Assembly: GCF_000177675.1 (NCBI RefSeq)
Contig: NZ_ADGX01000011.1
Span: 34,518 to 98,517 of the forward strand
Reading direction: 5' to 3'
DNA: 64,000 nucleotides
Source of the DNA: Parafrankia sp. EUN1f
GTDB taxonomy: Bacteria > Actinomycetota > Actinomycetes > Frankiales > Frankiaceae
The translations under genes were made by a program, and so were the position numbers. The notes below the pieces were generated by a model. It ran no database searches, was not told the origin of the DNA, and saw only the letters and a list, made by a program, of their open reading frames with translations. Positions 17,721-25,387 of the stretch are shown piece by piece (positions within the stretch are counted from its first letter, which is position 1; each line of letters begins with the position of its first letter).

Positions 17721-17743
17721 GGCTACTTGCTGCGAGAGTAGCC
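17721..17743. other. short hairpin upstream of the PglD-like gene
   Basis: GGCTACT (17721-17727) and AGTAGCC (17737-17743) pair perfectly around a 9-nt loop, in an AT-richer patch (17690-17715) between the tyrosine phosphatase stop and the PglD-like start. It may be a leader hairpin or weak terminator. Confidence 0.35.
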
Positions 17744-17849
17744 GATACCTCTCCGCACCTGGCCGCAATCAACCGGTACGGTGCGCGTCGACACCCGCCC
17801 GGCCGCGCCACACCTATGCGCTTACTTCAATCTCTGTTGCAACGGTTAT

Positions 17850-18553
17850 TCATTTTTCCGGTCCTCGGTCAGCCGCCCCGGACCGAGGCAGCAGCAGGCT
17901 CGTAAGCACGTGTTCCACCGACCTGACCGCCGCGTCGATGATGCCGCGCAGTCGCGGAAGGTCTCCAGGTTTCCACCGAGCGGATCGGCGATGTCGTCAT
18001 GTTCCGGAGCAGACGGACGCGTCATGCCACGCGCTGCCGCCGCGGCGTCCGTCAGCGCCATCCCCGCCACCCGCAGGTGCTCCGGCTGGATCCCGAGCTC
18101 CGGCTCGAGCGAGGCCAGGCGACCATCGGCCAAGGCCCAATCCGCCAGCCGCGCGAACTCGCGCAGGGTGAATGATCTGCGGACCGCCCGCGGTGCCAGC
18201 GTGACGACGTCCGCACGATGTTGACGCGTCGCACAGAGAACGAGGTCCGCCCGCTCCGCCATCGCGGTGGTCACCTGCCGTGCACGGAACCCGGCATCGT
18301 CCACGCCGTGTTCGTCCAGCGCCGCCGACGCGAGCGGGTGCATGGGTTCACCCACGCAGGCTTGGACTCCCGCGCTGCTCACCACTGCCGCGCAGGCGAG
18401 TGGCTCACGCAGCCCGACCCGCGCCATCAGCCGGGTCAGCCGGGCGACGGCCAGCCGCTCCGCGACCGGGGACCGGCAGATGTTGCCGGTACAGACCATG
18501 AGCACCGACCAGCTCGCCCGATCCGGCACGGCTTCCAGATGTCCAACCGCCAT
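17850..18553 (-). CDS. low-molecular-weight protein tyrosine phosphatase, frameshifted at its C-terminus
   Basis: The P-loop VCTGNICRS gives Cys21 and Arg27 of the C-x5-R catalytic motif, and HDDIADPLGG supplies the general-acid Asp-Pro. These enzymes dephosphorylate tyrosine kinases that control capsule and exopolysaccharide export, which fits the locus, though no BY-kinase is in the window. After FRDCA the open frame loses quality and ends at 17846. The alternative frame reads IIDAAVRSVEHVLTSLLLPR and stops at 17850, a normal final helix with GC-rich third positions, so one base is missing near 17941-17950. ATG 18553 gives 20 residues before Cys21; the frame is open 18 codons earlier. Confidence 0.82.
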
Positions 18554-18609
18554 CCGCCCTCCACAACCTGCCCGCCCGACGCCTGCCCATCCACGGCGCC
18601 ACGGCATGG

Positions 18610-18651
18610 CCTGGTGGCCAGGCCCACCTCCCGCGAGGCCTGGCCACCAGG
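18610..18651 (-). terminator. strong hairpin after the GGDEF-EAL gene
   Basis: CCTGGTGGCCAGGCC (18610-18624) pairs perfectly with 18637-18651, a 15-bp stem with a 12-nt loop. It lies 13 bases past the GGDEF-EAL stop (18665, minus strand) and before the phosphatase, so it should end that transcript. No T-tract. Confidence 0.7.
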
Positions 18652-18664
18652 TGCGCCGTTTCCG

Positions 18665-20851
18665 CTAGCCCGTCAGCCGATCCTCGTGCACCAGCTGGCC
18701 GGACAGGCGTCGCCCTCCCGTGTCGACGCGCTGTGAGCCGCGATGTGCCCGCGATCGTGGTGAAGGGCCGCGCACGCCGATCTTCAACGGCGCGGTGTTC
18801 GGTGGAACCGGCGTGCCGGTCAGATCGGATCCGCCTGCCATCGGGGCTACCGCTGCGGTCGCCGTGAGCGAGGTTGCCTCGGGAACGGGCTGCGGGAACA
18901 CACCGGCGCCCGGCGCCCCGGATGTCACCTTGATCGGCCCTGTCATCGCCGGCTCGCCCACCTGCGGCGGCCGCCGGAGACGGTCATCCCATTCCTTCAG
19001 CCAGCTCAGCACCCGCTCCCCCGTCATCGGGCGGGAGACGAAATAACCCTGCGCCTCGTCGCACTGCCAGGCGGCGAGTGAGGCCCACGAGCGCGACGTC
19101 TCGACGCCCTCGGCCACGATGCGCAGGCTCAGGGCGTGTGCGAGGGAGACGGTGGATCGGACGATCTCCGCCGCGGAGGGGTCCCGATCGATGTCACGCA
19201 GAAAGCGCTGGTCGAGCTTCACCTCGTCGGCCGGGAGCTCGAGCAGATAGGCAAGGGAGCACAGCCCGGTGCCGTAGTCGTCGAGGCTGACCCGCACACC
19301 GTGGTCACGCAGGCCCGCGAGCGTCCGCTGCGCCTTCTCCAGAACCGTGATGAGCCCGTCCTCGGTGACCTCGACGACCAGGGCCGACGGGGGCAGGCCA
19401 TGGAGCTCCAGCTCCCCGCGTACCAGGTCGACGAATCCTGGGTCGACGATGACCGAGGCCGGCACGTTCACCGACACCGCGAGCGTGGCCCCGGCCGCGC
19501 GCCACCGAACACAGTCGGTGAGCGCCAGGTCGAGGACACGCCGGGTCAGCAGCTCCATCAGACCCGCCCGCTCCATCTCGGGCAGGAAGAGGTCCGGCGG
19601 CCGGAGGCCTCCGGTGGGATGCCGCCAGCGCACCAGGGCCTCGACTCCGCTGATCCGCCCGCTGCGCATGTCGACCTTGGGCTGGTAACGCAGCTCGATC
19701 TGGCCCTTGTCCAGCGCTTCACGCAGATCCGCGCGCAGCCCCAGGCTCGCCCGACTCCCCAGCTGGCAGTCGGGAGCGTAGACGCGTTGGCCGCTGTGGG
19801 TGCCCTTCGCCGTGTACATGGCTTCTTCTGCTCGCCGCATAAGCTCGAGCACGTTCCGCCCGTGTTCCGGGAAATGGGCGATACCCACGCTCACCTCCGC
19901 CTGCACGCGCAGGTCGTCGAGGCTGACCGGTGTCCGCAGTGCCTCCCTGATTCGCCGCGCCACCCCCTCCGCGTCGGGGAGGTCGACTCCGCGCAGCAGT
20001 GCCGCGAACTCGTCACCGTCCACGCGCGCCAGCAGATCGTCGGCGCCCAGAACCTGCTGGAGCCGGTCGCTGACGGACCGAAGCAGTCGGTCACCGTTCT
20101 CATGACCGAGTGTTCCGTTGATATCCCGCAGGCGATCAAGGTCAACGAGGATGAGTGCGGCGGGAGCTGCGCCGCCGGCCCGATGCCCCCCTCCCAGCCA
20201 CTGGCCGGCGGTCTTCAGGAAATGCCGGCGGCCCGGCAGGCCGGTGAGGCCGTCCACGCCGCGCCGGCGCCGGCCGAGCAGCGCGGCCGCTCGGCCGCTG
20301 ACGCCCAGCACCGGCAGACCGACGGCAAGCGTCGTCGCCAGGGAGGAGGCCAGGATCGCTGGCAGAGTCGACCCGCCGCGGCAGAGCGACCAGACCACGA
20401 TGGAGACCAGAAGGACCGGGGCGAGGACGAGTGCGGCGGCGGCCCGATGCGCCGATCCGGGCGCGACGGAACGCCGGGCAGCCATCGGTCGGGCGGAAGC
20501 GGCGCCGCCGGAGCACGGTGCCGGGTCCGACGGCGGCGTCGACGCTCCCGCCCGCACCGGGCCGGGCGCCTCCACGCCGCCGGGCACCACGTTTCCCCCC
20601 GGACCGGAACAGGCCGTCTCGCCCTCGCCTGCGCCGGCCGTGTCGACTCCTGTCAGCGCAGCGCACGCCGACGGCCCGGACGAATGGTTGTGCTCACCCA
20701 CCAGGTTTCGTTCCGCCGGCGCGTGCGTCGCCGGCGCTTCCGCCGCTGCCGCTGCCGGTACCGGTACCGGTACACCGGCAGGACCCGCCGGCAGCCGGCG
20801 CGGCACGGTACGCCGCCTGATCGTGCGGTCCACCCGCGCCGAGGTCACCAC
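18665..20851 (-). CDS. membrane GGDEF-EAL protein (c-di-GMP turnover)
   Basis: 728 residues. An Ala/Pro-rich N-terminus of about 130 residues precedes two membrane segments (about 137-158 and 162-185), a GGDEF domain (about 195-360) and an EAL domain (about 375-615). The signature loop is DGDEF (278-282), one residue off GGDEF, and the inhibitory RxxD site reads GADD, so cyclase activity and feedback are doubtful. The EAL part keeps E404-A-L, VSVNVPAS, VEVTED, DDYGTG, VKLDQRF, EGVET and QGYFVSRP, the metal and catalytic set of active phosphodiesterases. Net c-di-GMP hydrolysis is therefore the better guess. The C-terminal 115 residues are Pro/Ala-rich. Position beside the glycan locus suggests control of polysaccharide output. 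Confidence 0.9.
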   Translation of the reverse strand: MVTSARVDRTIRRRTVPRRLPAGPAGVPVPVPAAAAAEAPATHAPAERNLVGEHNHSSGPSACAALTGVDTAGAGEGETACSGPGGNVVPGGVEAPGPVRAGASTPPSDPAPCSGGAASARPMAARRSVAPGSAHRAAAALVLAPVLLVSIVVWSLCRGGSTLPAILASSLATTLAVGLPVLGVSGRAAALLGRRRRGVDGLTGLPGRRHFLKTAGQWLGGGHRAGGAAPAALILVDLDRLRDINGTLGHENGDRLLRSVSDRLQQVLGADDLLARVDGDEFAALLRGVDLPDAEGVARRIREALRTPVSLDDLRVQAEVSVGIAHFPEHGRNVLELMRRAEEAMYTAKGTHSGQRVYAPDCQLGSRASLGLRADLREALDKGQIELRYQPKVDMRSGRISGVEALVRWRHPTGGLRPPDLFLPEMERAGLMELLTRRVLDLALTDCVRWRAAGATLAVSVNVPASVIVDPGFVDLVRGELELHGLPPSALVVEVTEDGLITVLEKAQRTLAGLRDHGVRVSLDDYGTGLCSLAYLLELPADEVKLDQRFLRDIDRDPSAAEIVRSTVSLAHALSLRIVAEGVETSRSWASLAAWQCDEAQGYFVSRPMTGERVLSWLKEWDDRLRRPPQVGEPAMTGPIKVTSGAPGAGVFPQPVPEATSLTATAAVAPMAGGSDLTGTPVPPNTAPLKIGVRGPSPRSRAHRGSQRVDTGGRRLSGQLVHEDRLTG

Positions 20852-21248
20852 CGACGCTCACCTGGTGAACCGCTCAGAGAAAAGTCTTGCCTGACCATAC
20901 GATTTGCCCCCGAAGTCGAACCTGCTCCGTTAGGAACGGACTCCCCACGCCTGCCCTGTTGTAGCGGCAGCCTGCGCCTGGTTCGCTCGCCCCCGCGGTA
21001 CGTGCGGGTCACCCGCACGAGTTGGCAGGTTATCGGACCCCGGGATTCTTGGCCCGGCCGCAAGGGCTACTAGCCCCGCCGTTCACTCATCGGAAGACAT
21101 CACGGGACAAGATTCCCTGACGAACGGCAAACGTTCGACGCTTCAACGGCATGATCCTGCCACTTGTGATCTGCGTGTGGTCCGACCGTGGAACCCGCCA
21201 GGGAAAGCTCGCGTGCCACAGCGAGCAACACACCGGCGCGTTCCCCGC
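20852..21248. other. intergenic stretch with dyads upstream of the GGDEF-EAL gene
   Basis: About 400 bases without a gene. It holds a 19-bp perfect palindrome (21001-21019), a smaller inverted repeat CGAACG-N5-CGTTCG (21121-21137) and a hairpin GCTCGC-N8-GCGAGC (21207-21226) just after the small membrane gene stop, which may be its terminator. I looked for a c-di-GMP riboswitch and did not find one. Confidence 0.45.
21001..21019. promoter_or_regulatory. 19-bp perfect palindrome, candidate operator
   Basis: CGTGCGGGTCACCCGCACG reads the same on both strands around a central C. It lies about 150 bases upstream of the GGDEF-EAL start. A 1-nt centre is poor for an RNA hairpin but typical of a dimeric regulator's site. 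Which protein binds it is unknown. Confidence 0.4.
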
Positions 21249-21407
21249 CTAGTCCCCGACGGTTACGCTCGTAGCGGGCAGATACGACTCGACCAGCGGG
21301 AAGACCAGGAAAAGGAGAATCGCGACAACGGCGAGCGCGAGAAGCACCGCGAGCGGGATCCGCACCTGCCTCGGCCCGGGGAGGTGTCTGAATATCCAGC
21401 TGTACAT
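21249..21407 (-). CDS. 52-residue actinobacterial membrane peptide next to sortase
   Basis: ATG 21407 to TAG 21249 encodes a short protein that starts MYSWIFRHLPGP, has one membrane helix (IPLAVLLALAVVAILLFLVF) and ends PLVESYLPATSVTVGD. The MYxWIxRHLPG start and the VEPxLP-xxVTV end recall a small conserved protein found beside class E sortases in other actinobacteria; this is from memory of the pattern. GGGGA lies 7 bases before the ATG. It is cotranscribed with the sortase (gap about 100 nt). A longer minus-strand frame overlapping it (21477-21100) has no such features. Function unknown; perhaps a sortase partner or small envelope protein. Confidence 0.8.
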   Translation of the reverse strand: MYSWIFRHLPGPRQVRIPLAVLLALAVVAILLFLVFPLVESYLPATSVTVGD

Positions 21408-21506
21408 GAGTCATTCCCCTAAGGCGATTCGCACCGATCGTGGTCGGCACGGGCAGTGATCCAGGGGTCACCTCCAAGGCCGAGGAGGAGCCCAGGGCTG
21501 AGCTGG

Positions 21507-22499
21507 CTACCCGCCCGTCAGTTCGGGAGGCGGCCCATCACTCTTGTCTCTCGTCTCATCGAGCTCCGCGAAGACGATGAGTCGGCTCTTCGCGGAGAAG
21601 CGCGGATGGCAGGTCGTCAGCGTCATCCGCGCCTTGGTGGGGGCCTCCCCCAGATGCCCTGGTACGGGGTAGGTCACGTCCAGCCGGTGGGGGTCGACGA
21701 TCTCCGATCTCGTGACCCGGTAGGTGAAATACCTGTCGGCGACCTCGACCACGATGGGGTCCCCCACCTTGAGCTCGTCGACCCGGCTGAAGGGCTTGCC
21801 ATAGGTCGTGCGGTGTCCCGAGACGACGAAGTTCCCGATCTCGCCAGGCATGGCCGAGCCCGGGAAGTGCCCTGGTCCGCGGCGCAGGTCCGCCGTCGAC
21901 ACGCCCTCCACGACGACCGGCGCGTAGTCCGTTCCGAAGCGCGGCACCCGTAGCACGGCGATCCCGTCGCCGAGCTCGACGGGCGGCACGGATGGCCGCT
22001 TCCTCGGATCCGCACCGCCGCCCCGCGCCGGCTTCGGGACGGCATGCTGGGCCCAGGCTGTGGTCAGATCGTGGCGGATCTGATCCTGCGTTCGAGCAGC
22101 GAAGATGTCAGTGATCCACAGCTGGTAGCACAGGAAGAGAACCACGATGACACCACAGGTGATCATCAGCTCGCCGGCGCCCCGGGCGAGATGGCCGCCA
22201 AGAGATCGCACCGTCCGATCCCGCAGCGGGTCCGCTGCCGGCAGCTCCGGGGCGGCGTATCCACGTCCTCGCGCCCGCGCCGGACCATATGCCGGTGCCA
22301 GACCCTGGGCCGGCACCGCGGCAACAGGTGGATTCCGCGGATCCGGGCCGCCCATCAGGTCGTCGAGGCTGTCGAGGCCGTCGAGCTCGCCCCGGGCATC
22401 GACTTCTCCCCGGTCAGCCCCGGCCAGGTCGGCCGGTGAGGCCGGCGCCGACAGTGAACTGCCCGGTTCCTTGCCCTCGCCCGGAGTCCCAGCAGCCAT
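21507..22499 (-). CDS. class E sortase
   Basis: 330 residues. An acidic, Pro-rich N-terminal region of about 105 residues, a membrane segment (ELMITCGVIVVLFLCYQLWIT), then the sortase beta-barrel. Catalytic residues are visible: His229 in SGHRTTYGKPF, Cys297 in TLTTCHPRF and Arg306 in SAKSRL. TLTTCHP and the N-terminal single helix are class E features. Class E enzymes attach proteins with LAXTG-type signals to the peptidoglycan of high-GC Gram-positives, or build pili. No substrate with such a signal was seen in the window. Followed by the 52-residue membrane peptide on the same strand, and preceded by the metal-transport operon with a 21-nt gap. Confidence 0.92.
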   Translation of the reverse strand: MAAGTPGEGKEPGSSLSAPASPADLAGADRGEVDARGELDGLDSLDDLMGGPDPRNPPVAAVPAQGLAPAYGPARARGRGYAAPELPAADPLRDRTVRSLGGHLARGAGELMITCGVIVVLFLCYQLWITDIFAARTQDQIRHDLTTAWAQHAVPKPARGGGADPRKRPSVPPVELGDGIAVLRVPRFGTDYAPVVVEGVSTADLRRGPGHFPGSAMPGEIGNFVVSGHRTTYGKPFSRVDELKVGDPIVVEVADRYFTYRVTRSEIVDPHRLDVTYPVPGHLGEAPTKARMTLTTCHPRFSAKSRLIVFAELDETRDKSDGPPPELTGG

Positions 22500-22520
22500 G
22501 CTGCAACCCTAAGCCATGAA

Positions 22521-23339
22521 TCAACTACTCTCCGCGATGGCGTGGCGCGGGTTGAACCCGAAGGGCAACTCCAGTCGGTGCGACGTCATCAACGGCTCGT
22601 CACTCAGCAGGGTGGCCGTCGCGCCATCCGCGACGATCATTCCCTGGTCGAGGATGACCGAGCGCGGGCACAGTTGCAGCGCGTAGGGCAGATCGTGGGT
22701 GACCATGATGAGGGTGAGGTCCAGGCCCTGGAGGACCTCCGCGAGCTCGCGGCGACCGGCCGGATCAAGATTGGCCGATGGCTCGTCGAGGACAAGAACC
22801 TCCGGCCGCATGGCGAGCACCGTCGCCACCGCGGCGCGGCGCCGCTCTCCCAGGCTGAGGTGATGCGGTGCCCGCTCGGCGTACTCCGCCAGACCGACAG
22901 CCCGCAGCGCCTCGGCCACCCGACCCGACAGCTCCGCGCCTCGAAGGCCCAGATTCGCGGGGCCGAACGCGACGTCCTGACCCACCGTCGGCATGAAGAG
23001 CTGGTCGTCGGGGTCCTGGAAGACCAGGCCGACCCGGCGCCGGATCTCCGGCATGTTCGCCTTCGCGACGGGCATCCCGCCGATGCGAAGCGTGCCCGCG
23101 CCAGCCGCCAGAATGCCGTTGAGATGCAGCATGAGCGTCGTCTTGCCTGCACCGTTCGGCCCGAGCACCGCGATCCGCTCACCGCGGGCGACCGTGAGGT
23201 CGACCCCGAAGAGCACCTGCCGCCCGTCGGGGTAGGCGAAGGCGAGGCCCTCGATCTCCACCGCGGGGCGTCCCGCGTCCGCGGCGGCGGTCACGGACGC
23301 AGCCTCGGCGGCCGAAGCCGACGTGGACCTGGACGTCAC
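22521..23339 (-). CDS. cbiO: ECF/Cbi-type metal transporter ATPase
   Basis: 272 residues from GTG 23339, which overlaps the CbiQ TGA (GTGA). Walker A is GPNGAGKTTL, the Q-loop FQDPDDQLF, the ABC signature LSLGERRRAA, Walker B EVLVLDEPSANLDP and the switch His in VTHDLPYAL. FQDPDDQLF is characteristic of ECF-type ATPases. It energises nickel or cobalt uptake with CbiQ and CbiM. The frame extends 27 codons upstream, but only through the cbiQ gene. The last gene of a cbiM-PDGLE-cbiQ-cbiO operon; the sequence alone does not decide between cobalt and nickel, though the candidate Nur operator upstream favours nickel. Confidence 0.92.
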   Translation of the reverse strand: MTSRSTSASAAEAASVTAAADAGRPAVEIEGLAFAYPDGRQVLFGVDLTVARGERIAVLGPNGAGKTTLMLHLNGILAAGAGTLRIGGMPVAKANMPEIRRRVGLVFQDPDDQLFMPTVGQDVAFGPANLGLRGAELSGRVAEALRAVGLAEYAERAPHHLSLGERRRAAVATVLAMRPEVLVLDEPSANLDPAGRRELAEVLQGLDLTLIMVTHDLPYALQLCPRSVILDQGMIVADGATATLLSDEPLMTSHRLELPFGFNPRHAIAESS

Positions 23340-24136
23340 GACACCACACCGAGATCGAGGCTCCGGCCGGCGACGGCGACCGCGACACCGAGGACGACCA
23401 GAGCACTGGCCGTCGCCCACTGGCCCGGTCGCGGCGACACGGTCGGCATCGCGGCGGGCATCGTGCCCGAGTAGCCGCGGGCGAGCATCGCCAGGTGAAC
23501 CCGCTCGCCCCGCTCGTACGAACGGATGAACAGGGTGCCGAGCGACGCCGCGAGCACGCCGGTCGCTCGCAGTGAGCGCGGCTCGTGCCCGCGCGAACGG
23601 CGAGCCACGCCCATCCGACGCATCTGATCCACGACGAGGCCCGAATAGCGGATCATGAAAGACGCGACCGCGATGATCACGGGCGGCAGCCGGAGTCGCT
23701 CAAGCCCGACCAGAAGATCATTTGCCGGCGTGGTCGCGGCGAGCACGATAACGGTCATCAATCCGAGCGTAGCCCGCGCGAGCAGGCCGAACGCCTGTTC
23801 CAACCCAGGCCGTGAGAGCCCGAGCCCGAGCAGCTCGACCCGTGGGCCGGGAACGACGAACGGAAGTGCCGCCGCGAAGGCGAGAAACGGGATCTCAACC
23901 GCGAGCCGGCGGATCACGAACAGCGGCCGCAGCCGCGCCAGCGCACAGAGCGAGGCCAGCACCAGCAGGTGCACCCCGAAAGCCCAGCCGGCGGTGATCG
24001 GGGTGACCACCACGCAGATCACGTAGCCGAAGGCTGCGACGATCTTGCACTGCGCCGGCATGCTCCGCAGAAAGCCCCGTCCGGGCTGATACGGATCGAG
24101 CAGATGCGCGCCACCCATCGCGGTCGCCGCTACCAC
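23336..24136 (-). CDS. cbiQ: ECF/Cbi-type metal transporter permease
   Basis: 266 residues with five or six membrane segments (FGYVICVVVTPITAGWAFGVHLLVLASLCAL and others) and the family coupling region: SFMIRYSGLVVDQMRRMGVARRSRGHEPR followed by SYERGERVHLAMLARGYSG, the Ala-Arg-Gly motifs that contact the ATPases. This is the T component (CbiQ/NikQ). GTG 24136 lies 5 bases after the stop of the PDGLE gene; ATG 24118 is an alternative. TGA overlaps the ATPase start. Cooperates with the CbiM-type substrate protein at 24602. Confidence 0.9.
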   Translation of the reverse strand: MVAATAMGGAHLLDPYQPGRGFLRSMPAQCKIVAAFGYVICVVVTPITAGWAFGVHLLVLASLCALARLRPLFVIRRLAVEIPFLAFAAALPFVVPGPRVELLGLGLSRPGLEQAFGLLARATLGLMTVIVLAATTPANDLLVGLERLRLPPVIIAVASFMIRYSGLVVDQMRRMGVARRSRGHEPRSLRATGVLAASLGTLFIRSYERGERVHLAMLARGYSGTMPAAMPTVSPRPGQWATASALVVLGVAVAVAGRSLDLGVVS

Positions 24137-24140
24137 TCAC

Positions 24141-24605
24141 TCAGGCGAGCGGAGCGCCACCGGCTCCGGCCCCCGGGCCGGCTCCGGTACGCTCCGCCGC
24201 CTGATCACGCTCCGAGGCCGCGGAAGCAGAACGCGGCCGTAGCCGAGTGACTCCCCAGAAGACGGCGCCAAACACGACGAAGGCGATCGACACCCCGATG
24301 ACGCCGGCCAGGCCGCCGGCGAGACGCTCGTTGTCGATCCCGGACACCGCGTAGCCGGCGAGTGGCCAGTCCGCGAACGAATGGTCCTTCTCCTGGTAGA
24401 TGAAGCCCTTGTCGGCCGCGACCTTCTCCAGGCCGTCCGGGCTCGAGCTGGCGAAGCCGGACACGAATCCAGCCAGGACGAACGCAACAAACAGGCCGAG
24501 GCCGACAAAGACCTTGTTGTGTCGCTCAGGGCGCGCGGCGACGCGCCGCACCGTCGGCTCGGTCAGGGTGGAGGACGTCGCATCCGCGGCGGCCGACCTG
24601 GTCAT
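24141..24605 (-). CDS. PDGLE-domain protein (CbiN/NikN-like component)
   Basis: 154 residues with two membrane segments, VFVGLGLFVAFVLAGFVSGFA and GLAGVIGVSIAFVVFGAVFWGV. Between them an extracytoplasmic loop starts SSSPDGLEKVAADKGF and ends FADWPLAGYAV, the defining PDGLE motif. Proteins of this family replace CbiN in nickel and cobalt ECF transporters and assist metal loading of the M subunit. Its ATG overlaps the cbiM TGA (ATGA). The Ala/Gly-rich C-terminus has no assigned role. Confidence 0.92.
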   Translation of the reverse strand: MTRSAAADATSSTLTEPTVRRVAARPERHNKVFVGLGLFVAFVLAGFVSGFASSSPDGLEKVAADKGFIYQEKDHSFADWPLAGYAVSGIDNERLAGGLAGVIGVSIAFVVFGAVFWGVTRLRPRSASAASERDQAAERTGAGPGAGAGGAPLA

Positions 24606-25387
24606 GAAGGATTGCTCCCATCCCCGATTCGATCCGACGAGCCGTCAGCACCGGCGGGCGCGAGGGCGGGCGGGCGACCCGACAGGCCGGTGGCGCCGAC
24701 GACGGCGGGTTCGCGGCGGCGGACCGTCAGCTCCTGCTTTCCGAGCAGGTCGCGAGCGCCGTACACGAGGTCCGGCCGGGTATTCAGGACCAGGCTGAGC
24801 GTTGCCGCGGTGATCGCCGCCTCGCCGATCCCGATCAGGCAGTGCACGCCGAGCATCGCACCGGCGACGCCATCCAGGGGAAGGTCGACCGTGCCACCCA
24901 CGGCGAACTCCACGACGAAGGCGCCGGCGGCCAGTGGCACCGTCACGAAGGCGGCGATGACCGATGCGGCGATCACCGACGAGGCACGACGCGGCAGCAG
25001 GCGTCGGGCCAGGGTGAACAGCCCGTATCCTCCCATCGCACCGACGAGCGCCATGTTGGTGATGTTGAGCCCGAGCGCGGTCAGCCCTCCGTCCGCGAAC
25101 AGTGACTGCACACCGAGCACCACCGCCAGCGCGATCGCTCCCAGCCACGGGCCGACCAGAACCGCCGCGAGAGTGCCGCCGAGCAGATGCCCGCTGGTTC
25201 CCATCGCCACCGGGAAGTTGAGCATCTGGGCCGCGAACACGAATGCGGCGACCAGACCGGCGAGCGGTGTGAGCTGGTCCGTGTTCTCCTCACCCGCCCG
25301 TTTCACGGCGTAACCGATACCCGCGACCGCCACCACACCGAACGCGGCGGAGGTTGAAGCATCGATGAACCCATCCGGGATATGCAT
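24602..25387 (-). CDS. cbiM: nickel/cobalt transporter substrate-binding membrane protein
   Basis: 261 residues. ATG 25387 gives MHIPDGF, the invariant N-terminus in which His2 helps bind the metal; the open frame runs 49 codons further up but without homology. Seven or so membrane segments follow, with FPVAMGTSGHLLGGTLAAVLVGPWLG, SLFADGGLTALGLNITNMALVG and LDGVAGAMLGVHCLIGIGEAAIT, all typical of CbiM/NikM. First gene of the transport operon. A candidate nickel-regulator operator lies 73 bases upstream (25460-25476). Ni use would fit urease, hydrogenase or Ni-SOD enzymes, none of which is in this window. Confidence 0.92.
   Translation of the reverse strand: MHIPDGFIDASTSAAFGVVAVAGIGYAVKRAGEENTDQLTPLAGLVAAFVFAAQMLNFPVAMGTSGHLLGGTLAAVLVGPWLGAIALAVVLGVQSLFADGGLTALGLNITNMALVGAMGGYGLFTLARRLLPRRASSVIAASVIAAFVTVPLAAGAFVVEFAVGGTVDLPLDGVAGAMLGVHCLIGIGEAAITAATLSLVLNTRPDLVYGARDLLGKQELTVRRREPAVVGATGLSGRPPALAPAGADGSSDRIGDGSNPS

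Noticed and set aside
16075..18171. 698-residue plus-strand frame across several minus-strand genes
   Set aside because: It spans the secreted protein, PglD-like and phosphatase genes, whose motifs are all on the minus strand; low-complexity translation.
19136..21073. 645-residue plus-strand frame over the GGDEF-EAL gene
   Set aside because: Antisense shadow; EAL and GGDEF motifs are in the other strand.
20852..21248. c-di-GMP riboswitch before the GGDEF-EAL gene
   Set aside because: The GEMM-type sequence was not found on the minus strand; only protein-type palindromes were seen.
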